Below are positions 16,876 through 24,465 of a DNA stretch of 54,746 nucleotides, piece by piece. Source of the DNA: an uncultured Candidatus Peregrinibacteria bacterium (lineage in GTDB: Bacteria > Patescibacteriota > Gracilibacteria > UBA1369); NCBI GenBank assembly GCA_937858825.1, contig CALMAI010000008.1:1-54746 (forward strand), given 5' to 3'. Made by a program: the position numbers and the translations under genes. Numbering within the stretch: position 1 is the stretch's first letter; every line of letters starts with the position of its first letter. The notes under the pieces were generated by a model. The model saw only the letters and a list, made by a program, of their open reading frames with translations. It made no database searches and was not told where the DNA came from.

Positions 16876-16881
16876 ATTATA
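16876..16881 (-). promoter_or_regulatory. -10 box of the CAP-domain gene
   Basis: TATAAT on the minus strand immediately after the ribB stop codon (16882-16884), 27 bases before the ATG at 16848. It suggests the CAP gene has its own promoter. Confidence 0.45.
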
Positions 16882-17526
16882 TCACGAAGCTGCTACAAAA
16901 CTTTGCACTTCCGCCGCGCACCGCACCCGGTAAGCAATAAGATCTTTGATAGTAATAAATTTAAGCCCATGAAACTTTGCATACTCAAAAAGATCGGGAA
17001 CCCGTGCCATCTCTCCATCATCCTTAATAATTTCACAAAGAACACCAACAGGAGGCAATCCAGCAAGCGTCACAAGATCAATAGTCGCCTCAGTATGCCC
17101 AGGCCGAATCAGCACCCCACCTTCACGCGCAATCAGTGGAAATATATGTCCGGGCCGGGAAAAATCTCCACTCACAGATTTTGAATCAGCCAGTGCCATC
17201 AAAGTCTTGGATCGATCCGACATAGAAATCCCCGTAGTTGTACCAGCTTTCAGATCAACCGAAACCGTAAAATTTGTCCGGATAGGATCTGTATTTTGCT
17301 CAACCATTGGAGGCAAATCCAGTCGTTGAGCAAAATCAACGGCAAGGGGAGCGCAGATAAGCCCGCGCCCATACCTTGCCATAAAGTTTACACAATCCGG
17401 TATGGCAAGAGAGGCTGCCATAACCAAATCACCTTCATTTTCACGATCTTCATCGTCGACAACCACGACCATTTTTCCAGACGCAATGTCCTTAATGGCA
17501 TCCTCAATCGAATCAAATTGCGACAT
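16882..17526 (-). CDS. ribB: 3,4-dihydroxy-2-butanone 4-phosphate synthase
   Basis: Makes DHBP and formate from ribulose 5-phosphate, the four-carbon unit of riboflavin. Seen: [18 protein letters not shown] (acidic metal/substrate loop), [74 protein letters not shown] and [12 protein letters not shown]. At 214 residues it is the stand-alone RibB type, not a RibBA fusion. The start [11 protein letters not shown] at 17526 is chosen because upstream in-frame sequence overlaps the tsf coding region; the gap to the tsf stop is then 7 bases. No other riboflavin gene is visible. Confidence 0.94.
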   Translation of the reverse strand: MSQFDSIEDAIKDIASGKMVVVVDDEDRENEGDLVMAASLAIPDCVNFMARYGRGLICAPLAVDFAQRLDLPPMVEQNTDPIRTNFTVSVDLKAGTTTGISMSDRSKTLMALADSKSVSGDFSRPGHIFPLIAREGGVLIRPGHTEATIDLVTLAGLPPVGVLCEIIKDDGEMARVPDLFEYAKFHGLKFITIKDLIAYRVRCAAEVQSFVAAS

Positions 17527-17533
17527 GAATTCA

Positions 17534-18121
17534 CTAAATAGAGTAGCGGCAGAATCCATCAACCTTGATGTTTTCACCAAGCTTATTGATCGCTTCACTC
17601 AGAAGCTGTTCAACTGACTTTTCTGAATCTTTCACATACGGCTGCTTCAGAAGAGCCGCCTCTTCACGGAATTTTTTCTCTTTCCCTTCAATGATTTTAT
17701 CAACCATATCTTCTTTTTTCCCTTCATTAAGAAGTTGAGCTCTCCAAATCTCACGCTCTTTTTCCACCAGATTTTCATCAACCTCATCCGGTGAAATAGT
17801 AAGAGGGTTCATAGCAGCAATATGCATAGCAATATCACGGGCCAAATCCTGGAATTGATCGTTCTTGGCAACAAAATCTGTTTCACAACCAAGTTTTACC
17901 AACACCCCAATTTTCCCATTTGAGTGAATATAGGAAGCAACGACACCTTCCCCTGTTGAACGCTCTCCACGTTCCGCAGCCTTTGCCTCACCCTTCTTCC
18001 GAAGAGTATCAAGAGCTGCACTATAATCTCCATTTGTTTCTGTAAGTGCTTTTTTGCAAGCCATCATAGATGCTCCGGTAGCTTCCCGAAGCTCCTTGAT
18101 CTGATCAAGTGTTACTGACAT
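17534..18121 (-). CDS. tsf: Translation elongation factor Ts
   Basis: Guanine nucleotide exchange factor for EF-Tu. Seen: [79 protein letters not shown] (the TDFVxxN motif contacting EF-Tu) and the C-terminal [20 protein letters not shown]. 195 residues indicates the short form of EF-Ts found in some lineages. The ATG at 18121 matches the conserved N-terminus; upstream in-frame codons are not conserved. It is separated from rpsB by a membrane-protein gene, unlike the usual rpsB-tsf adjacency. Confidence 0.97.
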   Translation of the reverse strand: MSVTLDQIKELREATGASMMACKKALTETNGDYSAALDTLRKKGEAKAAERGERSTGEGVVASYIHSNGKIGVLVKLGCETDFVAKNDQFQDLARDIAMHIAAMNPLTISPDEVDENLVEKEREIWRAQLLNEGKKEDMVDKIIEGKEKKFREEAALLKQPYVKDSEKSVEQLLSEAINKLGENIKVDGFCRYSI

Positions 18122-18146
18122 TATGTGTTGAAAAGTTAAATAATAG

Positions 18147-18887
18147 TTATTGTTGCTGATCAGCACCGGAATCCTGGGCCGGAGGTTCCGATCCCTCTGG
18201 AGCCTGAGTTGGTGCTGCTTGTTCAGTTGGTGGTTGTGGTTGTTCTGTCTTTGGCTCCTCTTCCATCGGCATTTCTTCTGCTGATGGTGCCTCCTCTGGT
18301 TCTACTGTCTGAGATTCTTCAGCTCTCTTCTCATCATCAACCTTTTCCGTCATGACAGCAGTTCGTGTCACTTTCGTGAAGGCCTCCACTGGAAGCATCT
18401 TGGCGACATCCCCAAGTACAGGGATTTTCCACCAGTTCCCAATGAACGCCTGATACATTGAGAAAAGTCCAATTCCCATACACCCAAAATGAACAATAAT
18501 TCCAATGACCGGACCTATAAAAGGAACCAGGTAAATAAAAATGTTAAAGAAGAATATAATAAAAATAAGCAATCCCTGTCGTCCGTGAAGTTTAACAAAC
18601 TCACTATCCGGCTTCATAATAAGAGCGAGCAATGCCACCATCGGAATGTATGACACAAGCGCCCAAACTCTTTCTTCCGGCTTGGTAGCAGGTTGATCCG
18701 CAGCCTTTTTTAACATTTCGGGAGGTTCAACAGGTGCAGCGGGAGATGGTTCTGGAGCAGTTTCTGGTTGTACAGACGGCTCTGCAGGAGTTTCAGAATT
18801 CACTGTAGGAGCAGGTTGCTGCTGAGGTGTCACCTCTTCTGTATTCTGAGCAGCATTTTCGTTTTGAGGATCCTGTTGATCAACCAT
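18147..18887 (-). CDS. Tic20/DUF4870-like membrane protein with long low-complexity tails
   Basis: 246 residues: an N-terminal Pro/Glu/Gln/Ala-rich tail (about 1-65), a central membrane domain with about three helices (ERVWALVSYIPMVALLALIM, then KLHGRQGLLIFIIFFFNIF and VPFIGPVIGIIVHFGC) resembling Tic20/DUF4870 proteins (the KLHxRQG motif is typical), and an acidic C-terminal tail rich in Glu, Pro and Gln (about 185-246). It lies between rpsB and tsf on the same strand, 14 bases after rpsB and 25 before tsf, so it is probably in that operon. Function is unknown; Tic20-type proteins have been linked to protein translocation in plastids, but this is a distant comparison. Confidence 0.75.
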   Translation of the reverse strand: MVDQQDPQNENAAQNTEEVTPQQQPAPTVNSETPAEPSVQPETAPEPSPAAPVEPPEMLKKAADQPATKPEERVWALVSYIPMVALLALIMKPDSEFVKLHGRQGLLIFIIFFFNIFIYLVPFIGPVIGIIVHFGCMGIGLFSMYQAFIGNWWKIPVLGDVAKMLPVEAFTKVTRTAVMTEKVDDEKRAEESQTVEPEEAPSAEEMPMEEEPKTEQPQPPTEQAAPTQAPEGSEPPAQDSGADQQQ

Positions 18888-18901
18888 GGGAAAGTATTAA
18901 T

Positions 18902-19588
18902 TTATTTTGACTTTTTCCCCTTCAAGATAGCACCCTTAACCCCTTCAATCAAATAAGTAAGGGACTTAATGGCATCATCATTACCAGGGATAGGAAAATC
19001 AATCTCTTCCGGATTAGCATTCGTATCACAGATACCAACAATCGGAATCCCCAATTTTTTCGCTTCATGAACAGCATTCGAATCACGAACAACATCCGCT
19101 ACAAAAATCGCGTCAGGAAGTCTGTCCATCTCACGAACACCACCAAGAGCACTTTCCAGTTTTACAATTTCCTTGCGAAGCTTGGAAGCCTCTTTCTTTT
19201 TGTACTTTTCAAACTCTCCACTTTCTTCTTCCTCACGAAGTTTCTTAAAGTGTCGAATTCGCTGCTTCATGGTATCGAAGTTTGTAAGTAGCCCACCAAT
19301 CCACTTATTCACCACATATGGCATTGAAGTTTCCTTCGCAGCCGCCTTAATGAGGCCAAATGCTTGTGGCTTGGTGCAAACAAGAAGAACCGTTTTACCT
19401 TCTGCAGAAGCCCTCTGCAAAAACTCATGAGCTTTCTCCATGTACTCAAGAGACTTCTGAAGGTCAATAAAGTGGATGCCATTACGGCTTCCATAAATAA
19501 AAGGTCGCATCCGTGGATTCCACTTCTGCGTTTTGTGCCCAAAGTGCACTGCAGCATCGAGCATTGATTGGATCTCAGATTGAGCCAT
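18902..19588 (-). CDS. rpsB: 30S ribosomal protein S2
   Basis: Small-subunit ribosomal protein. Seen: MLDAAVHFGHKTQKWNPRMR, PFIYGSRNGIHFIDLQKS, VLLVCTKPQAFGLIKAAAKE, VNKWIGGLLTNFDTMKQRIR, LPDAIFVADVVRDSNAVHEA and GICDTNANPEEIDFPIPGND, all expected in S2; length 228. Leads an operon with the Tic20-like gene, tsf and probably ribB. The AAGGA sequence upstream lies only 3 bases from the ATG, closer than a normal Shine-Dalgarno. Confidence 0.97.
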   Translation of the reverse strand: MAQSEIQSMLDAAVHFGHKTQKWNPRMRPFIYGSRNGIHFIDLQKSLEYMEKAHEFLQRASAEGKTVLLVCTKPQAFGLIKAAAKETSMPYVVNKWIGGLLTNFDTMKQRIRHFKKLREEEESGEFEKYKKKEASKLRKEIVKLESALGGVREMDRLPDAIFVADVVRDSNAVHEAKKLGIPIVGICDTNANPEEIDFPIPGNDDAIKSLTYLIEGVKGAILKGKKSK

Positions 19589-19631
19589 ATATCCTTGGGG
19601 TTAACATCGATCTTCTTCATCTTGTGCTTGG

Positions 19632-19652
19632 CCCCTTCATAAATTTAAGGGG
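19632..19652 (-). promoter_or_regulatory. Hairpin in the rpsB leader
   Basis: Inverted repeat CCCCTT/AAGGGG with a 9-base loop, about 44 bases before the rpsB ATG on the transcript side. No U-tract follows, so it is not an obvious terminator. It could contribute to S2 autoregulation as in other rpsB leaders, but no match to a known leader family was established. Confidence 0.3.
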
Positions 19653-19735
19653 AGGAGGGCACAATCCAAAGATCAACTGAAATAAAACAGCCAAACTTTA
19701 ATACATCAAAACTATGAAATCAAGCCATTTTCGCC

Positions 19736-19741
19736 TATAAT
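19736..19741 (+). promoter_or_regulatory. -10 box of the chorismate mutase gene
   Basis: Perfect TATAAT, 24 bases before the ATG at 19766. An out-of-frame ATG at 19753 lies 11 bases downstream of the box and would precede the gene start on the transcript. Confidence 0.5.
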
Positions 19742-19765
19742 TAATACAAATAATGGATTTCAAAA

Positions 19766-20071
19766 ATGAAAAACGAACATTCAGAACTTTCCAAATTGCG
19801 GCAGGAAATAGATAAAATTGATGAAAAAATTATAGAGAACATTGCGAAACGCCGCCAGATAAGCGCAAAAATAGGAAAATACAAACAGCTCAACAAACTG
19901 CCGATAACTCAAAAAAAGCGTGAAAAAGAAGTCCTGAGACAAAGAATAAAAGAAGCAGAAAAGAAGAACATAAAAAAGAAACTCACAAAAAGGCTTTTTC
20001 AGTTAATTTTTCGCGATTCACGAAAACTACAAAAACATCCCTCAAGCTTTGACAAAAACCCGAAAAATTGA
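19766..20071 (+). CDS. Chorismate mutase, AroQ (type II) family
   Basis: Small all-helical enzyme converting chorismate to prephenate. Seen: LSKLRQEIDKIDEKIIENIA, KRRQISAKIGKYKQ and PITQKKREKEVLRQRIKEAE, matching the CM_2 pattern (LRxxIDxID, catalytic Arg and Lys positions, then the RE/QR segment). 101 residues is typical of a stand-alone domain. The C-terminal 35 residues are very Lys-rich. No other aromatic amino acid gene is in the window, so its substrate source is unclear. A non-catalytic helical protein is possible but the pattern is good. Confidence 0.82.
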   Translation: MKNEHSELSKLRQEIDKIDEKIIENIAKRRQISAKIGKYKQLNKLPITQKKREKEVLRQRIKEAEKKNIKKKLTKRLFQLIFRDSRKLQKHPSSFDKNPKN

Positions 20072-20100
20072 TAAAATAATAAGAAATTTTGTTTTACATC

Positions 20101-20706
20101 ATGGATCAAAATAATCCATCACCAGCTCAGCAGATGCCAATACAGCAACCAATGCAAGCTGCACCAACTCCTGTACCTCAACAGCAAACACAAGAGGTCA
20201 AGCCAATGGAGATCACCATTACCCTACCAACGAACGCATACTTCGTATCGGGAATCCGTGATTTTACACTGAATTTGATCCGCAACATGACCCAATTTTC
20301 CGAACAATGGGCATTTCGTTTCCAATCGGTAGTAGATGAACTCTGCAACAATGCCATTGAACACGGATCTGCCCCTGGTGACATGATTAAAATTACCTTT
20401 ATCAACAAACCAAACGAAAGTATTGAGATCCTGGTTCAAGACACCGGAAAAGGAGCCGTTCAGACCGACGCTGCCTCCCTCACACAAATTGTAAAAGAAC
20501 GAACAGACCCAAACTATGTTCATACTGGAATTCGTGGTCGCGGACTTTCAAAGATTGTGTCAGAGTGGACAGATGAATTGAGTTTCAGAGACATTGAAGG
20601 TGGGGGGATTGAGGCGCATGTTAAAAAGTATCTCCGTGACCCAAATTTGCCTCAACAATCTCAAAATCCACTTGAAAATCCAACACATCTCGTGCTTAAT
20701 AATTAA
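20101..20706 (+). CDS. RsbW/SpoIIAB-like histidine-kinase-fold anti-sigma serine kinase
   Basis: Predicted cytoplasmic GHKL ATPase that phosphorylates STAS proteins in partner switching. Seen: N-terminal Pro/Gln-rich extension of about 35 residues, then the ATPase with N box VVDELCNNAIEHGSAPGDMI (about 77-96), G1 box LVQDTGKGAV and G2 box GIRGRGLSKIVSEWTDEL. Length 201 includes the low-complexity head. ATG at 20101 is chosen over a TTG at 20089. A TAAAAT-like -10 lies about 20 bases upstream. The next gene, 22 bases on, is a STAS protein, its natural partner. No sigma factor gene is in the window, so the output could be a sigma factor elsewhere or another protein. Confidence 0.88.
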   Translation: MDQNNPSPAQQMPIQQPMQAAPTPVPQQQTQEVKPMEITITLPTNAYFVSGIRDFTLNLIRNMTQFSEQWAFRFQSVVDELCNNAIEHGSAPGDMIKITFINKPNESIEILVQDTGKGAVQTDAASLTQIVKERTDPNYVHTGIRGRGLSKIVSEWTDELSFRDIEGGGIEAHVKKYLRDPNLPQQSQNPLENPTHLVLNN

Positions 20707-20728
20707 AAATACATAACTCAACACCAAC

Positions 20729-21205
20729 ATGACTCAGGCAAACATCACGATTGAAGATATTCCAGTTTCTGCACCAGGTATTGTTGCAAAACTCGTGAAA
20801 TTCCAGGGACAACTCGATGAAAGTAATGTCGACGAAAAAGCAAAAATTATTTACGACCTTCTTGAACAAGTCCCGCAAAATCTTTATCTCCTCTTTGATT
20901 TCGAAGAACTTGAGTACATGAACAGTAAATCGATTGGATACCTGACAGATTGGTATGGAAAGGTAACCGAAGGAAATGGAAAAATCGCTATCGCGAAAAC
21001 ACGAAGCAATATTTTAGACATTTTACAGGTGGTTGGTCTGACTCAGCTCATTAACTGCTACGCAACATTGGATGAAGCAAAACTGGCTCTTTTCCAACAA
21101 CCAGCAGTAGAGGCAGAGGCTCCAACACAACCAGCCCCAGCGCCGGAAGCACCTGCACAACAGACTCCTCCAACTGAGGCCGAACCAGAGCAGCCAAGCA
21201 GCTAG
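20729..21205 (+). CDS. STAS-domain anti-sigma factor antagonist with Pro/Ala-rich tail
   Basis: 158 residues: STAS domain (about 1-115) with AKLVKFQGQLDESNVDE, YLLFDFEELEYMNSKSIGYL (Ser at the expected phosphorylation site), KIAIAKTRSNILDILQVVGL, then a 40-residue tail of Ala, Pro, Glu and Gln (EAPTQPAPAPEAPAQQTPP). Probably the direct substrate of the kinase encoded 22 bases upstream and possibly of the PP2C phosphatase at 12280-13488. The tail is similar in style to that of the kinase N-terminus and may mediate loose association. A PrsW-like protease gene follows after 14 bases. Confidence 0.9.
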   Translation: MTQANITIEDIPVSAPGIVAKLVKFQGQLDESNVDEKAKIIYDLLEQVPQNLYLLFDFEELEYMNSKSIGYLTDWYGKVTEGNGKIAIAKTRSNILDILQVVGLTQLINCYATLDEAKLALFQQPAVEAEAPTQPAPAPEAPAQQTPPTEAEPEQPSS

Positions 21206-21219
21206 CAACCAGCACAGCA

Positions 21220-22428
21220 ATGGATAACCAGCTTTTTCTCTACATCGTCTCGGGAGCATTGGCCCTTATCCCAGCGATCATCTGGCTGGGGTTCTTGCTC
21301 AACAAGTCTAAACGGACCGGAATCCAGATACTCATGTTCTTCTTGAGTATCTTTAGCGTTGTTCCTGTTTTTGCACTCCAATACTTTCTCAACCTTTTCC
21401 CTCAGTTTGATATTCTCGCCTTCCTCCAAAATCAGATCCATAATCAAAATGCCAACTACATCCTCCTCTTTATCTCCGTTGGAATTGTCGAAGAAATCGT
21501 AAAACAAATTATTTTAAGATTTGTTGATCGAAAATACCTTCTTATTCAGACGATCAATGACTCCATTCACTATAGTTTAATTTCAGCCCTGGGGTTCGCA
21601 TTTGCCGAAAACATTTTCTATATCTTTGCAATTTATAACCAACTTGGCTGGCAGCAGCTAATAATTCCATATCTTTTCCGATCAATCTTTACGACCGCAG
21701 CTCATCTTATATTTTCAGGATTCTTTGGCTATTTTTATGGATTGGCAAAATTCTCCATGAATATCACAGAACAATCACGTTGGGCCGGAAAAAAACACCG
21801 CTTTGCCAACTTCATTGGAACAGTTTTTAAAATGTCACGGCTGCAGGCCGTGAAAGAGCTTACTATTATTCGTGGGCTCATTGTTGCTATCGCCCTCCAT
21901 GCCGTCTTTAACTTTCTGCTTCAGCTCAACCAGATTATCCCGGTTGCGCTCTATATTGTTGCCGGATTTACGCTCCTCCTCCATCAACTCAAACAAAAAA
22001 CCGGAAAACTCATTCTCGTAACCGATCCAACAGAAAGCCGGTCATCAACCATGGCTCAAACAGATGAAGATGTAGTCATCGAGCTGGTAGGAATGTGGTT
22101 CAATGACAAACGATATGTGGACGTTATCCATATTTGCGAACGACTGGCAGAACGAGATCCTGACAACAAAGTGGTCCAACTTTTTAAAGCAAAAGCACTC
22201 GATAAAATGGACGAAAAGTCAGCATATGGAAAAATTTTGAAGAACATGTTCCCAAATAAAAATGATAAAAAAACACTGCAGGCCCTTGCCCAACAAAAAT
22301 TAGAACAACAAAAAAATGCGCCGCCAAAGCCCGTAGTACAAATTGAAACTCCGCAAATCCCTCAACCTCCACAAGCCTCCCAGAAACCATCTGAAGAAGA
22401 GGATGGCACCTTCCACCTGGACGTATAA
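21220..22428 (+). CDS. PrsW-family intramembrane metalloprotease with a soluble C-terminal domain
   Basis: PrsW (peptidase M82, CPBP-like) cleaves membrane anti-sigma factors in other bacteria. Seen: about eight hydrophobic segments and the three family motifs in order: GIVEEIVKQ (EExxK, about 87-95), FAFAENIFY (FxxxENxxY) and RSIFTTAAHLIFSGFFGYFY (RxxxTTxxH). After residue ~275 a soluble domain follows with TPR-like features (VVIELVGMWFNDKRYVDVIH, then ICERLAERDPDNKVVQLFKA) and a Pro/Gln-rich tail. It is the last gene of the kinase-STAS-PrsW unit, which strongly suggests an envelope-to-cytoplasm stress pathway. The target of proteolysis is not identifiable; no membrane anti-sigma factor is encoded next to it. 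Confidence 0.85.
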   Translation: MDNQLFLYIVSGALALIPAIIWLGFLLNKSKRTGIQILMFFLSIFSVVPVFALQYFLNLFPQFDILAFLQNQIHNQNANYILLFISVGIVEEIVKQIILRFVDRKYLLIQTINDSIHYSLISALGFAFAENIFYIFAIYNQLGWQQLIIPYLFRSIFTTAAHLIFSGFFGYFYGLAKFSMNITEQSRWAGKKHRFANFIGTVFKMSRLQAVKELTIIRGLIVAIALHAVFNFLLQLNQIIPVALYIVAGFTLLLHQLKQKTGKLILVTDPTESRSSTMAQTDEDVVIELVGMWFNDKRYVDVIHICERLAERDPDNKVVQLFKAKALDKMDEKSAYGKILKNMFPNKNDKKTLQALAQQKLEQQKNAPPKPVVQIETPQIPQPPQASQKPSEEEDGTFHLDV

Positions 22429-22469
22429 AGCAAACTTCCGGTATGATAGCTGAGTCTAATCATCCATAA

Positions 22470-23588
22470 ATGAGTTTGCAAAACCGAAAGATTGCGATTG
22501 TTTGCGACTGGCTTACGACCCAAGGTGGAGCCGAAAAAGTGATCCTTTCACTCCATCGGCTTTTTCCTGATGCTCCAATATTTACTTCAATCTACAATCC
22601 GGACAAAGTAAAAGGATTCGAAAACGCCACAATCTACACTTCAGGAATTCAGCACCTCCCTTTTGCCAAAAAAAAACATCAACTCTATTTACAATTGATG
22701 CCCCGCGCATTTGAGAAGTTTAACCTCAATGAATTCGACATTGTTATCTCCAGCTCACATTCATGCGCCAAAGGTGTCATTACAAAACCTCAGACACTTC
22801 ACGTAAGCTACTGCCATTCACCAATGCGGTACGCCTGGGAAAATAGCATCAACTATGTAAAACAATACAAAATCAACCCTCTTGTAAAAGCAGCAGCTCC
22901 GTGGCTTCTCCATAAAATTCGTTTATGGGACCGCTTAAGTGCCGATCGGGTAGATTACTTTATCGCTAATTCACACTACATTCAAAGACGTATTCACAAA
23001 TACTATCGCCGACCTTCAACAGTGATCCACCCATTCATCGACACAAAACAGTTTACTTCAGGAGGCCCGCGGGAAGATTTCTACCTTGCTGTCGGCCGGC
23101 TCACTCCATATAAAAAATTCGATCTCCTTGTAGAAACATTTAACCAAACGGGCTTGCCACTTAAGATTGTTGGTACAGGAATATCCGAAAACGATCTCCG
23201 GCAGCAAGCCAAATCCAACATTCAATTCTTGGGATTCGTTCCAGATGAAGAGCTTCAAAAACTCTATAGCACAGCCAAAGCTCTGGTCTTCCCCCAACTT
23301 GAAGATTTTGGAATTATCCCGTTGGAAGCCATGGCATCAGGATGTCCGGTTATTGCTTATGCTGATGGGGGAGCACTTGAGACAGTGATTGATGGAAAAA
23401 CCGGAGTCTATTTTCATGAGCAAACTCCGGAAGCACTTAAAAAAGCTATTAGAAAACGGGCAACCATTGATTTCGATCATCAAAAAATAGAGGACCATGC
23501 AAAAACATTTAGTGAAGAACAGTTTCAAAAAGAGATCACAAAGTTCATTGAGAAAAAATGGAAAGACTGGCAAAAACAGATGACCTAA
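22470..23588 (+). CDS. GT4-family glycosyltransferase (mannosyltransferase-like)
   Basis: GT-B fold retaining glycosyltransferase likely working on a surface glycan or lipid-linked sugar. Seen: N-terminal IAIVCDWLTTQGGAEKVILS, then SYCHSPMRYAWENSINYV, and C-terminal YLAVGRLTPYKKFDLLVETF, FLGFVPDEELQKLYSTAKAL, and EDFGIIPLEAMASGCPVIAY (E-x7-E nucleotide-sugar motif) near residues 275-294. 372 residues is normal. A TATGAT-like -10 lies about 22 bases upstream. It heads a plus-strand cluster with a Wzz-like protein and another GT4. Sugar and acceptor are unknown. Confidence 0.9.
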   Translation: MSLQNRKIAIVCDWLTTQGGAEKVILSLHRLFPDAPIFTSIYNPDKVKGFENATIYTSGIQHLPFAKKKHQLYLQLMPRAFEKFNLNEFDIVISSSHSCAKGVITKPQTLHVSYCHSPMRYAWENSINYVKQYKINPLVKAAAPWLLHKIRLWDRLSADRVDYFIANSHYIQRRIHKYYRRPSTVIHPFIDTKQFTSGGPREDFYLAVGRLTPYKKFDLLVETFNQTGLPLKIVGTGISENDLRQQAKSNIQFLGFVPDEELQKLYSTAKALVFPQLEDFGIIPLEAMASGCPVIAYADGGALETVIDGKTGVYFHEQTPEALKKAIRKRATIDFDHQKIEDHAKTFSEEQFQKEITKFIEKKWKDWQKQMT

Positions 23589-23619
23589 CCTACACTCATT
23601 TCACGAATTAAAAACTCCT

Positions 23620-24465
23620 ATGACTGTAATACAATCACACCTTAAACTCTACCAACGAAACTGGCTCTCAATACTGTTTGTAACTCTTGTTGTAACAGCA
23701 GCCTTTACGCAGGCGGTAGTTAGCAGAAGCACAGCTACACATGCCGGGACCATCTTCCTGAGCATTGGAACAAAAAACGCCACAGATAGTACAAGCTTCG
23801 ACGATTTTCAGGCAGCCGATCAATTCACAGAATCAGTTCAGGGATGGTTTAGAAATCCCGATTTTCTCACAAAAATTGCGGCAAATTTGGATCAAAACAA
23901 GGTAAGCATTTCTGCCCGAAAACAGGAAAAGCAAAATCTTGTCCTTACCTTTGTGGCAAAAGACGAACAGTCTGCTCAAAAAATAGGGGAAGAAACCATC
24001 GCAGCTTTGGATAAAGAGATTCAAAATTACAATGCTAACACAGGAAAATCCTTCACCATCGCACTTTCAAGCACCTACGTCGACACCATTCCCGACCGCA
24101 CAATGATTTTTATTTTAATGGGTCTAATATTGGGAATAGTAGCGGCAATAATCCTCACATATATCTACGAATTCCTTTTTGGATTTGTCAGCTTCCCAAA
24201 ACAGGTTGAACAGACCCTTCAAAAAGAGGCGACCACTAAACTTGTAGGTGAACTTCGGTACAAAAATCCTACAATCATCTATATCTCAACCAAACCGAAA
24301 AAAGCCGCTAAAAATACACTGGCTTTCCCGCTTGATACCCGGGAAATCCTCAAAGAGAAAAAAGAGGTCATCGTAATCGCCCGACTTGGAAAATCCAAAA
24401 TTCAGGATCTCAAAAACCTTAAGCCACTTTTGCCACCAGAATATGTACTCGTAACAGAATACTAA
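23620..24465 (+). CDS. Wzz/chain-length-determinant-like membrane protein
   Basis: 281 residues with two transmembrane helices (about 14-35 and 164-188) enclosing an external domain rich in Asp/Gln/Lys, the topology of polysaccharide co-polymerases (Wzz). The cytoplasmic C-terminus (about 190-281) contains IIYISTKPKKAAKNTLAFPL and KKEVIVIARLGKSKIQDLKN. No P-loop was found, so it is not a Wzc/BY-kinase. Lies 31 bases after a GT4 gene and ends right before the next GT4 start, so the three are likely one transcript shaping a surface polysaccharide. Sequence motifs of Wzz are weak, so the assignment is mainly by topology and context. Confidence 0.6.
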   Translation: MTVIQSHLKLYQRNWLSILFVTLVVTAAFTQAVVSRSTATHAGTIFLSIGTKNATDSTSFDDFQAADQFTESVQGWFRNPDFLTKIAANLDQNKVSISARKQEKQNLVLTFVAKDEQSAQKIGEETIAALDKEIQNYNANTGKSFTIALSSTYVDTIPDRTMIFILMGLILGIVAAIILTYIYEFLFGFVSFPKQVEQTLQKEATTKLVGELRYKNPTIIYISTKPKKAAKNTLAFPLDTREILKEKKEVIVIARLGKSKIQDLKNLKPLLPPEYVLVTEY

